Positions 24,364-32,815 of a DNA stretch of 64,000 nucleotides are shown here, one piece after another. How positions within the stretch are numbered: the stretch's first letter is position 1; every line of letters starts with the position of its first letter. The position numbers and the translations under genes were made by a program. The stretch covers positions 100,217 to 164,216 of the forward strand of contig NZ_JAQMYP010000019.1 of the NCBI RefSeq assembly GCF_028369295.1, written 5' to 3'. This stretch comes from Streptomyces sp. HD. Lineage in GTDB: Bacteria > Actinomycetota > Actinomycetes > Streptomycetales > Streptomycetaceae. A model generated the notes under the pieces. It saw nothing but the letters and a program-made list of their open reading frames with translations. It ran no database searches and was not told the DNA's origin.

Positions 24364-24622
24364 GGACGCACGGTACCCGCCCGTCCGGGCCGCCCCGCCC
24401 GCGCCCCCGACTGCCACGGACCGCGGCCCAGGTGTCAACTTCTCGGCCACTCACGGCACTTGCCGACCGTCGAAACGGTCCGGTCGTGCCCTTGTTCGGT
24501 CGTCACGGGTCAGTCCCAGAGAGTGCCTCACGGCGGGACGACGGCGCGCATACGGTCCCGGCACCGAGGCGGGTCGCCAGCACCGGCCCGCGCAGTCAAC
24601 GGCACATGCAATGGGAGGCGCT

Positions 24623-24997
24623 GTGGCGAGTGTGGAAGTGTCGCTGAAGGAGATGATGGCCGGGGTCGAGGGAGCCCTGGGAGCTGCTGTCGTCGACTAC
24701 ACCAGCGGAATGGCGCTGGGCACCCTCGGCGGGAGCAAGGACCTGGACCTGACCGTCGCCGCGGCCGGCAACACGGATGTCATCCGTGCCAAGGTCCGCA
24801 CCATGGAGCAGTTGGGCCTCAAGGGCCAGATCGAGGACATCCTGATCACGCTGGACCGCCAGTACCACCTGATCCGCCTGGTGACGGGTCGTACCGGCAA
24901 CGGGCTCTTCCTCTACCTCGTCCTCGACAAGGCCCGGTCGAACCTGGCGATGGCCCGCCACCAACTCAAGCGCGTCGAGGAGGAGATCGAGATCTGA
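24623..24997 (+). CDS. Roadblock/LC7-type protein
   Basis: A 124-residue protein starting SVEVSLKEMM, with VDYTSGMALGTLGG, VRAKVRTM-like helix and LFLYLVLDKARSNLAMAR. The alpha-beta pattern and length fit the roadblock/LC7 fold that, in bacteria, often regulates small Ras-like GTPases (MglB type) or forms stand-alone dimers. GTG 24623 is chosen because GGGAGG lies 4 nt upstream. No GTPase partner is adjacent, unlike the cvn operons of Streptomyces. Confidence 0.75.
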   Translation: MASVEVSLKEMMAGVEGALGAAVVDYTSGMALGTLGGSKDLDLTVAAAGNTDVIRAKVRTMEQLGLKGQIEDILITLDRQYHLIRLVTGRTGNGLFLYLVLDKARSNLAMARHQLKRVEEEIEI

Positions 24998-25040
24998 CCC
25001 GCCCGAGGACGTCGGTGGCCACGCCTGCCCATCATGTGAA

Positions 25041-25054
25041 GACTTCTTCAAGTC
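25041..25054. promoter_or_regulatory. Inverted repeat upstream of the ArsR-type gene
   Basis: GACTT-CTTC-AAGTC, with partly symmetric flanks (GTGA on the left, TCAC on the right), 152 bp before the ArsR ATG. ArsR-family regulators bind such 10-12 bp imperfect palindromes and often repress themselves. The site is AT-rich for this genome. Confidence 0.45.
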
Positions 25055-25205
25055 ACCACATCAGCATGGTTCCAAAGTGCGTTCCTACCGGGCCCAAGGC
25101 GTGAAGGATCGGCTTCCGAAGGCGGCCTGTGCTGCGGCGGTGTCCCCGGATGCCGCCGCAGCGCGGCGGTCGCAGTCCCACCCATCCGACCAGGAGCGAG
25201 CATCC

Positions 25206-25562
25206 ATGCAGGCCCCCCTCTACCAGGTCAAGGCGGAGTTCTTCCGCATGCTCGGCCACCCCGTGCGCATCAGGGTGCTGGAACTCCTCCAGCACGGGCC
25301 GGTGCCCGTACGGGACCTGCTGGCCGACATCGAGATCGAGCCGTCCAGCCTGTCGCAGCAGCTGGCCGTCCTGAGACGCTCCGGCATCATCGTGTCCATC
25401 CGGGAGGGCTCCACCGTCCGGTACGCGCTCGCCGGCGGAGACGTCGCCGAACTCCTGCGTGCCGCCCGCTGCATCCTCACCGAGCTCCTCACCGGCCAGA
25501 ACCAGCTCCTCACCGAACTCCAACAGGCCGACACCCCGGCCGCCCTGGACCGCACCGGGTGA
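25206..25562 (+). CDS. ArsR-family winged-helix regulator
   Basis: A 118-residue HTH protein: FFRMLGHPVRIRVLELLQHGPVPVRDLL, then the recognition helix in SSLSQQLAVLRRSGIIVSIREGSTVRY. The classical ELCVCDL metal site is absent, but Cys in RAARCILTELL is of the type used by redox or sulfur sensors. Good AGGAGCGAG site before ATG 25206. The target is unknown because the gene that follows is a remnant. Confidence 0.88.
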   Translation: MQAPLYQVKAEFFRMLGHPVRIRVLELLQHGPVPVRDLLADIEIEPSSLSQQLAVLRRSGIIVSIREGSTVRYALAGGDVAELLRAARCILTELLTGQNQLLTELQQADTPAALDRTG

Positions 25563-25597
25563 GACCGCACGAAGGCACCGCCACTACGGTTCGGCCC

Positions 25598-25760
25598 ATG
25601 ACGGACACAGCGCACTTCGCGGGGTACGGAGTTCTGATCACCTGGGCGAGCCCGAGGACATCGGCGCCGCGGTCGCCTTCCTGGCGTCCCACGACGCCGC
25701 CTGGATCACCGGAACGACGCTCACCGTCGACGGCGGCCTGACGGCGGTGAACTCGGGGTT
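25598..25760 (+). pseudogene. Internally deleted, frameshifted SDR remnant
   Basis: An ATG at 25598 reads MTDTAHFAGYGVLIT, a typical SDR N-terminus. About 45 bp later, in another frame, come GEPEDIGAAVAFLAS, AAWITGTTLTVDGG, the standard SDR C-terminus. Some 170-200 residues between them are gone. The original stop is also lost. This fills most of the 311-bp gap between the ArsR gene and the permease gene; the rest of the gap shows nothing else. Confidence 0.75.
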
Positions 25761-25873
25761 CCACGAGGGGATACGGGGATACAGCGGCGCCGAGCCACCT
25801 GAGCACGCGCACAGGACGGCTCCCCGCCGAACCTGGCGGGGAGCCTGCAACGCCGTAGGGCGGCTTCCGGTGG

Positions 25874-27334
25874 CTACCTTGGCGAGACGGTGTCCTTGGT
25901 GCCGTTGGTGCGGATCCGGTCCCGTATCAACGAGATCCCGATGACCAGTGCGGCGACGAGCACCGACAGCAGGACCTGACTGCGGCCGCCGCCCTTGCTG
26001 TCGTCGGTGAGCATGTAGACGAGCACGAACGAGATCATCGCGATCGTCGCCCACGTCAGATACGGGAACAGCCACATCCGGACGACGAGCTTCTCCGGGC
26101 TCTCGCGCAGGATGATCCCTCGCATCCTCAGCTGCGAGAAGCAGATGACCAGCCACACGAACAGGGCGACCGCGCCCGAGGAGTTCAGCAGGAACTGGAA
26201 GACGGTGTCTGGCCACAGGTAGTTGAACGCGACCGCGAGGAAGCCGAAGGCCACCGAGGCCAGGATCGCGACGTGCGGGACACCGCGGGCGTTCGTGCGG
26301 ACGAAGGACGGCGGGGCGTCGCCGCGCTGCCCGAGGGAGAAGGCCATCCGGGACGCGGTGTAGAGGCCGGAGTTGAGACAGGACAGTACGGCGGTCAGCA
26401 CGATGAAGTTCATGATCTGCCCGGCGTGCGGGATGCCGATCGAGTCGAGCGCCGCCACGTACGAGCCGTGCTTCTTGATCGAGGGGTCGTTCCACGGCAG
26501 CAGGGACACCACGACGAGGATCGAGCCGACGTAGAAGACACCGACCCGCCAGATGACACTCCTGGTGGCCTTGGCGACCGCCCGCCGCGCGTCCGGGGAC
26601 TCACCGGCGGCGAGGGTGACGATCTCGCTGCCCATGAAGGAGAAGACGACCAGCAGGATGCCGGTGAGGATCGTTCCGGGCCCGTTGGGCAGGAAGCCGC
26701 CGTGCTCGGTGAGATTGCCGAAGCCGGTCGCGGCGTGGTCGGAGCCGGGCAGCACACCGAAGATCGCCAGGCCGCCGAGGACGATGAAGCCCGAGATGGC
26801 GACGACCTTGATGCCCGCGAACCAGAACTCGAACTCGCCGAAGGAGCCGACCGAGGCCAGGTTCGTGGCGGTGAGCACCACCATCACGATCAGAGCCCAG
26901 GCCCACTGCGGTACGGCCGGTACCCACCCCTCCAGGATCACGGCACCAGCGGTGGCCTCCACGGCGAGCACGACGACCCAGAAGAACCAGTACAGCCAGC
27001 CGATCGAGAACCCGGCCCAGCGACCGAGCGCCCGGTCCGCGTAGGCGGAGAAGGAGCCGGAGGACGGGTTGGCCGCGGCCATCTCGCCGAGCATCCGCAT
27101 CACGAAGACGACCAGCGCGCCGACCAGCACGTACGACACCAGGATGCCGGGTCCGGCGGCGGCGATACCGGATGCGGATCCCACGAAGAGACCGGCGCCG
27201 ATCACCCCGCCGATGGCGATCATCGACAGATGGCGGTTCTTGAGACCGGCCCGCAGACCTGCCTGCTCCGGAGGCTGACCACCTGCGGGTGGAGCGGTGT
27301 CTGGGGCGAGAGATCCGGGGGGACGTGTAGTCAT
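25874..27334 (-). CDS. Amino-acid permease (GabP/APC family)
   Basis: A 486-residue APC permease with 12 membrane segments. The first segment carries the family start LKNRHLSMIAIGGVIGAGLFVGSAS, and later blocks (FEFWFAGIKVVAI, ESPDARRAVAKATRSVIWRV) match GABA- and aromatic-type permeases. Start ATG 27334 is preferred, although GTG codons at 27340-27397 are possible. A PucR-type regulator lies just upstream on the same strand, suggesting induction by the transported amino acid. Confidence 0.88.
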   Translation of the reverse strand: MTTRPPGSLAPDTAPPAGGQPPEQAGLRAGLKNRHLSMIAIGGVIGAGLFVGSASGIAAAGPGILVSYVLVGALVVFVMRMLGEMAAANPSSGSFSAYADRALGRWAGFSIGWLYWFFWVVVLAVEATAGAVILEGWVPAVPQWAWALIVMVVLTATNLASVGSFGEFEFWFAGIKVVAISGFIVLGGLAIFGVLPGSDHAATGFGNLTEHGGFLPNGPGTILTGILLVVFSFMGSEIVTLAAGESPDARRAVAKATRSVIWRVGVFYVGSILVVVSLLPWNDPSIKKHGSYVAALDSIGIPHAGQIMNFIVLTAVLSCLNSGLYTASRMAFSLGQRGDAPPSFVRTNARGVPHVAILASVAFGFLAVAFNYLWPDTVFQFLLNSSGAVALFVWLVICFSQLRMRGIILRESPEKLVVRMWLFPYLTWATIAMISFVLVYMLTDDSKGGGRSQVLLSVLVAALVIGISLIRDRIRTNGTKDTVSPR

Positions 27335-27530
27335 GTCGACATCCGTTGAGTGGTTGGGAGAGCTTTGCGGGGAGCGGGCGCCCGGGGCAGCGTTCACGGC
27401 ATGGGGTGAGCCGTGTCACTTGCGGAGTTGGATTTGCGCAAGCGTATGGGGGGCCGTGGGGCGTCGTGTTTGTGAAAGACGAACAAACTCGCCCGCAATG
27501 CCTGTGGGACCGGACAATGCGGAGCCGGCG

Positions 27531-29189
27531 TCAGGCGCCCGGCGGCAGCCGCAGCTGGAGCATGGCCAGCAGACGCTGGTCGGGACGGCTCAGGTCTAGA
27601 CCGGTCAGCTCCTCGGCCCGGCGAATGCGGTAGCGCAGTGTGTTGGGGTGCACATGCAGCTGGGCCGCGGCTTCCCGAACGTCACCGAGGGCGTTGAGGT
27701 AGACGAGCATGGATTCGGCCAGTCGGCCCTGGTGTCGGCTGTCGTGCGCCACCAGGGCGGTCAGCCGTGGATCCCGTATCTCGGGGTGGGCGGCGAACAG
27801 GGTCAGCATCTCGCTGATGAGTACTTCCGCCTGGATGTCGGGCAGCGCGGCGACCGCGGTGGGCAGGCCGGTGCTCATCATGGCGTCGAGGATGCGGTCG
27901 GATTCCCGGCGCGACTCGGGGACGTCGCCGAGCACGGGCACCAGGCAGCCGATCGAGCCGCGCAGCGGCAGGCCCAGATGGCGGCGCGCGGCGTCGGTGA
28001 TCTCCTGGCCCCAGCCGCGCAGCGTGTCCGTGTCGATGCTGCGCGGCAGCTGGGGCAGGAGTACGTATATGCGGGGGTCGAGCTGGGTGACCAGGGCGCT
28101 GCGGTGGCGCGCGGCGATGTGCACCGAGATCAGGTTGGTGACCTCGGTGTGGGTCAGCTCGGGTGCGGCGCCGGCATGGCTGGTGTCCGGCGCGGCGACT
28201 ACCTCCGCGGTGCCGTACGAGAAGCCCAGGACGGCGGCCGGCAGGGTGGCGTCGAATCCCAGGTGCGTGGCGAGCGGCTGCGGCCCGGTGCTTCCCTCCA
28301 GCAGTCCGGCCAGCAGGGTCCGGGTGAGGGTCAGGTCCTCGGAGAGCTCCCGGCGGCGGCGGACCAGGTGGTGCGCGGCCACCCGGGCGGCGCCCAGAAG
28401 CGCCTGCTCCGAGTGCTCGGACAGGGGCGTCGAGCCTTCCTGCACCCAGATGGTGCCCAGCTGCCGGTCCCCGGACCTGATGGCCACTGCCAGCCGGCGG
28501 CGGATCCCCAGCTCCGGGTGGCTGTCGATGCCGATGACCTGGTCGCTGGAGTGCAGATGCTGGAACACGCCCCACGCGCGCAGCTTCGCCAGGTACGCCT
28601 CGGGTCCCTGCCAGCCGAGGATGGAGCGCCGCCGCAGGTCGTCGATCTCGTCGGAGTCGGTGGAGCGGGAGTAGGCCAGCACCCGGTTGGCGACGTCCTC
28701 GACGCTGACGATGCCGTTGGTGAGGATGGCCGTGGTCTGGGCGAGGGAGAACAGGTCGCCCTCGCCAGCACCTTCACCGGGGTGTCCCGCAGGGGCGTCG
28801 TCCAGGGCGGCGCAGGCCAGCGCGTTCACCTGCTCCCAGCGCGCCTCACCGCGCAGCGAGAGCAGGGCCACCCCGGCCTCGGCGGCCGTCTCGCTGAGGG
28901 CCCCGGCCTGACCGGGACCGTCCAGCTTGACCACGACGGCGGCGGCTCCGTCACGAGCGGCGGCTCGCAGCGCGGGAAGGGCGGCCCGGCCACGGGCCCC
29001 GATGACGAGGACCAGCTCGCCCGGCCGGGCGGTCGGAGGGTCCTCGGGGTCGAGCAGGGCAACCCCCCGGATCTCGACGTCGAGCCCGGCGGGAGCGGCC
29101 TGTACCTCCACCAGGGAGTCACCCAGGGTCATCAGCAATTGGCGCAGGCTGACGCCGGCTGGGGGCGGAGACACCGCGGCCGGATCCAT
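27531..29189 (-). CDS. PucR-family transcriptional regulator
   Basis: A 552-residue protein: N-terminal PucR sensing domain (residues 12-130), a central GGDEF-like region, and a C-terminal PucR HTH (VREAAAQLHVHPNTLRYRIRRAEEL). Members activate purine, GABA or amino-acid catabolism genes. It lies 196 bp upstream of the permease and 113 bp downstream of the PLP decarboxylase, all on one strand, and probably controls one or both. Confidence 0.9.
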   Translation of the reverse strand: MDPAAVSPPPAGVSLRQLLMTLGDSLVEVQAAPAGLDVEIRGVALLDPEDPPTARPGELVLVIGARGRAALPALRAAARDGAAAVVVKLDGPGQAGALSETAAEAGVALLSLRGEARWEQVNALACAALDDAPAGHPGEGAGEGDLFSLAQTTAILTNGIVSVEDVANRVLAYSRSTDSDEIDDLRRRSILGWQGPEAYLAKLRAWGVFQHLHSSDQVIGIDSHPELGIRRRLAVAIRSGDRQLGTIWVQEGSTPLSEHSEQALLGAARVAAHHLVRRRRELSEDLTLTRTLLAGLLEGSTGPQPLATHLGFDATLPAAVLGFSYGTAEVVAAPDTSHAGAAPELTHTEVTNLISVHIAARHRSALVTQLDPRIYVLLPQLPRSIDTDTLRGWGQEITDAARRHLGLPLRGSIGCLVPVLGDVPESRRESDRILDAMMSTGLPTAVAALPDIQAEVLISEMLTLFAAHPEIRDPRLTALVAHDSRHQGRLAESMLVYLNALGDVREAAAQLHVHPNTLRYRIRRAEELTGLDLSRPDQRLLAMLQLRLPPGA

Positions 29190-29302
29190 GAACGTCGCCT
29201 CTGCTGGGAACCATGGCGGACCCCGATGCTATCCGCCCGTGCGAGAGGGGCTCCATGGGGCATGACGCCCGTCGACGGCCCCAGGCGTATCCGTCGCCCC
29301 GG

Positions 29303-30715
29303 TCAGGTCCCCCCGGCGCCGTGCAGGCTGTCGAGCCCGGAAGCGATCGCGTCGAGCACCCGATCCGCATCGGCCTCGGACGTACGCCAGTTGCTGAACG
29401 CGGCCCGCAGCGCGGGGGTGCCGTCGTACACGGTCGGCGTCAGGAACGTCTCGCCGGACGCGGTGACCGCCCGGGCCAGTGAGTCGACGCGTTCCGGCGT
29501 CGGCCGGTCGGCGAGCGTGAAGCAGACGACGTTGAGCCGGACCGGCGCGAGCAGCACCAGCCCGGGAAGGCCGGCGATGCGCTCGCCGAGGCGGCGCGCG
29601 AGGACGACCGTGCGTTCAACGATCTCGCGGTGCCCCTCCCGGCCGTACGCCATCAGCGAGAACCAGGCCGGCAGAGCCCGCAGCCGGCGGGAGCTCTCCG
29701 GCGTGAGGTGCAGGAGGTCGGGGTCCTCCGTGGGCAGCCCGATGTACGGCGACGCGTTGTGGAAGACGTTCACCTGCAGGTCCTGTCGGCGGGTGAACTG
29801 GACCGCCGCGTCGTAGGGCACGTTCAGCCATTTGTGCAGGTCGACGCAGACCGAGTCGGCTGCGTCGAGACCGTCGACGAGATGCGCGTACCTGGGGGAG
29901 AGGGCGGCGAAAGCGCCGAAGGCGGCGTCGACGTGGAGCCAGAAGTCGTACCGCTCCTTGAGCGCGGCGATGGCCCGCAGATCGTCGAAGTCCACGGTGT
30001 TCACGGTCCCGGCGTTGGCCACGACGATCGCCGGACGTCCCTCCAGCGCGTCGAGGGCTTCGGCGAGCCGGCCGACGTCGACGGCCTCGCGGTTGCCGGG
30101 CAGTACCGGTACCCGGCGGAGCCGGTCCCGGCCGATGCCGAGGACGGCCAGCGCCTTGAGGACGGTGGAGTGGGCGCTGCCGGACAGCACGTCGACCGGG
30201 CCGAGTGCCGCGACCCCGTCCCGGGCGACGCGGACGCCGCCGCGCTCGCCGAGCCATTCCCGGGCGATGGCGAGTCCCACGGTGTTGGACGCGGTCGCAC
30301 CGGTCACGAAGGCCCCGCTGTGTGCGTCGCTCAGCCCGAACAGCGCCCGCAGCCAGCTCACCGTCTCCCGTTCCAGTGCCGTCGCCCAGGAGTCGGCGCC
30401 ATTGATCACGTTCTGGTCGTATGTGCTGGTCAGCCAGTCCCCGGCGAGCGCGGCCGGTGTCGTACCGCCCGTGACGAAGCCGAGGTAGCGCGGACCGGCC
30501 GAGCCGGAGAAGCCCGGCGCCCACCGCTCGGCGAACCGGGCGAGGGCATCCGCGGCCCCGACACCCTCGGCCGGGAGGTCCTCGTGATCGGGAGCGTCGT
30601 CCAGGCGTACGACCGGCCGCTCGGCCAGAGCGGCCAGCTCCCGCGTCGCGAGGTCGCGGGCGGATCGCAGGATCTCGGGGAGACGGGAGAGATCGTCGGC
30701 GAGTAATGGGTGCAT
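29303..30715 (-). CDS. PLP-dependent group II amino-acid decarboxylase
   Basis: A 470-residue fold-type I PLP enzyme of the glutamate/aromatic/diaminobutyrate decarboxylase family. The cofactor lysine is in VCVDLHKWLNVPYD, the ring-stacking aspartate region is HVDAAFGAF, and the N-terminal YLGFVTGGTTPAA and GAFVTGATASNTVGL blocks are conserved. The exact substrate is not evident. An inverted repeat 27 bp upstream may be an operator. The neighbouring permease and PucR regulator suggest catabolism of an amino acid. Confidence 0.88.
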   Translation of the reverse strand: MHPLLADDLSRLPEILRSARDLATRELAALAERPVVRLDDAPDHEDLPAEGVGAADALARFAERWAPGFSGSAGPRYLGFVTGGTTPAALAGDWLTSTYDQNVINGADSWATALERETVSWLRALFGLSDAHSGAFVTGATASNTVGLAIAREWLGERGGVRVARDGVAALGPVDVLSGSAHSTVLKALAVLGIGRDRLRRVPVLPGNREAVDVGRLAEALDALEGRPAIVVANAGTVNTVDFDDLRAIAALKERYDFWLHVDAAFGAFAALSPRYAHLVDGLDAADSVCVDLHKWLNVPYDAAVQFTRRQDLQVNVFHNASPYIGLPTEDPDLLHLTPESSRRLRALPAWFSLMAYGREGHREIVERTVVLARRLGERIAGLPGLVLLAPVRLNVVCFTLADRPTPERVDSLARAVTASGETFLTPTVYDGTPALRAAFSNWRTSEADADRVLDAIASGLDSLHGAGGT

Positions 30716-30741
30716 TGCGGCAGCGTAGGCACAACTTCACC

Positions 30742-30760
30742 GTTCGGTCACAGACCGAAC
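30742..30760. promoter_or_regulatory. Perfect inverted repeat between decarboxylase and L,D-transpeptidase genes
   Basis: GTTCGGTC-ACA-GACCGAAC, 8-bp perfect arms with a 3-nt centre. It lies 27 bp upstream of the decarboxylase start and 75 bp upstream of the transpeptidase start, where a dimeric repressor could act on the decarboxylase promoter. The same arms also form a short hairpin. Confidence 0.6.
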
Positions 30761-30834
30761 CGCTCGGACAACCGATCCCAGGGCGCACGGGTCTAGCCAG
30801 CAGAGACCACACAACGCAAGGGAAAGGCCCGGCC

Positions 30835-31536
30835 ATGGGGGACATACGCAGACGGCGCGCCGTCGCACTCGGCATCACCGGCGGACTCGTCGCGCCGCTC
30901 GCACTCACGCTCGCCGCCAGTCCGGCGCAGGCGGCGCCGAGCTGTACGACGCAGACCGGGCCGTATCAGAAGCAGGTGGAGAAGTTCCTCGGCCGGCCGG
31001 TCGACGGCAAGCAGTCCGCGGGCGACTGCAAGGCCATCCAGGCCTTCCAGACCAAGCACGGCATCAACCCGAACGCCGGCTACGCCGGTGCCGTCACCTG
31101 GGGCGTGATGGACCTGATGCTGAAGCAGAAGGCCGTCGGCAACAATCCCAACAAGGACGGCAAGTGCCCCACCAACAAGGGCCGCATCGCCTGCGTGAAC
31201 CTCACACTCCAGCTGAGCTGGATCCAGGACGGCAGCCGGCTCGTGTACGGCCCGGTCCCGGTCCGCACCGGCCGTAACGGCTACGAGACCCGCACCGGTC
31301 TGAAGAAGATCTACTGGCGCAACATCGACCACGTGTCGACCATCTACAACGTGCCCATGCCCTACGCCCAGTTCTTCGACGGCGGCCAGGCCTTCCACTC
31401 GGTCGGCGTCAGCATGTGGAACCCGCCGGGCTCGCACGGCTGCGTCAACATGACGAAGACCAACGCCAAGAAGTACTGGTCGCTGCTGAAGAACGGCGAC
31501 GACGTCTATGTGTACGGCCGCAAGCCGGGCACCTGA
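30835..31536 (+). CDS. Secreted L,D-transpeptidase with peptidoglycan-binding domain
   Basis: A 233-residue protein. Residues 1-31 are a Sec/Tat-like signal (RRRRA, hydrophobic core, SPAQAA). A putative peptidoglycan-binding region follows (residues about 45-105), then a YkuD catalytic domain with the motif FHSVGVSMWNPPGSHGCVNM, where the cysteine of SHGC is the nucleophile and the His/Ser/His pattern is complete. It would form 3-3 cross-links or attach proteins to the wall. GGAAAGG precedes the ATG at 30835. Confidence 0.9.
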   Translation: MGDIRRRRAVALGITGGLVAPLALTLAASPAQAAPSCTTQTGPYQKQVEKFLGRPVDGKQSAGDCKAIQAFQTKHGINPNAGYAGAVTWGVMDLMLKQKAVGNNPNKDGKCPTNKGRIACVNLTLQLSWIQDGSRLVYGPVPVRTGRNGYETRTGLKKIYWRNIDHVSTIYNVPMPYAQFFDGGQAFHSVGVSMWNPPGSHGCVNMTKTNAKKYWSLLKNGDDVYVYGRKPGT

Positions 31537-31568
31537 CACACCCCAGGCACCCGGCTCCCGCGGGAACG

Positions 31569-32771
31569 TCACGCCTCGGGGGCGTCCCCGAAGTCCGGGA
31601 TCTCCAGCCTGACCCCGCCCTGCCGCGCCGACTCGTGCGCGATGATGCCCGGCAGGGTGTAACGGGCCGCCACCCACGCGTTCACGGACGGCAGGGTGCG
31701 GGAGTTGACGGCGGTCACGAAGTCGTCGACCAGGAAGTGGTGGCTGCCCTCATGGCCGTTGTGCAGATGGTCGAACTCCCGGGGCAGCCGGGCCCGGTCG
31801 TGCACCGGCGCCGAACCCGAGGTGAAGGCGGCCCGCAGCTCCGGCGCGATGTGCTGGAGTGACGGATCGTCAGGAGACATGGTGGGCTTGGGCTCCAGCA
31901 GTTCGCTGATGTCCTTCACACCCTTCTTGTCCTGCCACATGGCCACGGTCGCGAGCTGCTCCATGCTGGCCTCGGTGCCGAAGAACCGAAACCGCGACTC
32001 CCGTATGTGCGAGGGGTAGCCGACCCGCCGGAACTCGTTGGTACGGAACGAGCCGCCGCCCGCGACCTCGAACAGCGCGGTCGCGTTGGACACATCGTTG
32101 TCGAACTGGCTGACACCCCTGTCGAAGACGCCGTCCCCCCGGTCGTCCACGACCCCGATCGCCGAGACGCTGACGGCGTGCGTCTGCCAGGCGCCGAGCA
32201 CCCCGCCCACCGAGTGCGTCGGGTAGAGCAGCGGGGGATAGGAGGCGGTCGCCTTCCAGCTCTCACCGCCGCTGTACTGGTACGCCTCGTAGAACCCCAG
32301 ATCCATGTCGTGGACGTAGTCGCCCTCGGCGTAGAAGAGGCGCCCGAAGGCGCCCTCGGCGATCTGGTTGCGGGCGTGCACGGTCGCCGGGTTGTACTGG
32401 CTGGTCTCACCCATCATGTACGTCAGACCGGTCGCCCTGACCGCCTCGATGACCGCCGCGATCTCCTCCGTGGTGATCGCCATCGGGACGGCGGAGTAGA
32501 CGTGCTTGCCGGCCTTGAGGCCCTGGAGCACGAGGGGGCCGTGCGTCCAGCGCTGGGTGAAGACGGCGACCGCGTCGACCGCCTTCGACTCCAGCATGGC
32601 CTCGTACGACGGGAACGTGCCGGCCAGTCCCTGCGCTTCGGCGAGCTGCTCGGCCCGCTCGGGCAGCAGATCGGTGACGTACACGTCGCTGACACCGGGG
32701 TGGGCCTGGAACAGCGTGGCGAACTGGCCGGAGAACTGGCCGGCGCCGACGATGCCGAGGGAGAACGTCAT
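31569..32771 (-). CDS. Gfo/Idh/MocA-family NAD(P)-dependent oxidoreductase
   Basis: A 400-residue sugar dehydrogenase-type protein: Rossmann start SLGIVGAGQFSGQF, the AVPMAIT block replacing the usual EKP, and the substrate domain with HNGHEGSHHFLVDDF. ATG 32771 has GAAGGG 10 nt upstream; ATG 32780 is also possible. It is the last gene of the sugar ABC operon and probably oxidises the imported sugar or inositol-type substrate; the lysine of the classical EKP motif is absent here, which is unusual. Confidence 0.88.
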   Translation of the reverse strand: MTFSLGIVGAGQFSGQFATLFQAHPGVSDVYVTDLLPERAEQLAEAQGLAGTFPSYEAMLESKAVDAVAVFTQRWTHGPLVLQGLKAGKHVYSAVPMAITTEEIAAVIEAVRATGLTYMMGETSQYNPATVHARNQIAEGAFGRLFYAEGDYVHDMDLGFYEAYQYSGGESWKATASYPPLLYPTHSVGGVLGAWQTHAVSVSAIGVVDDRGDGVFDRGVSQFDNDVSNATALFEVAGGGSFRTNEFRRVGYPSHIRESRFRFFGTEASMEQLATVAMWQDKKGVKDISELLEPKPTMSPDDPSLQHIAPELRAAFTSGSAPVHDRARLPREFDHLHNGHEGSHHFLVDDFVTAVNSRTLPSVNAWVAARYTLPGIIAHESARQGGVRLEIPDFGDAPEA

Positions 32772-32815
32772 GTAAGGCATGCCCTTCACTGGTCGAGGGA
32801 TCACTGGTCGAGAGA

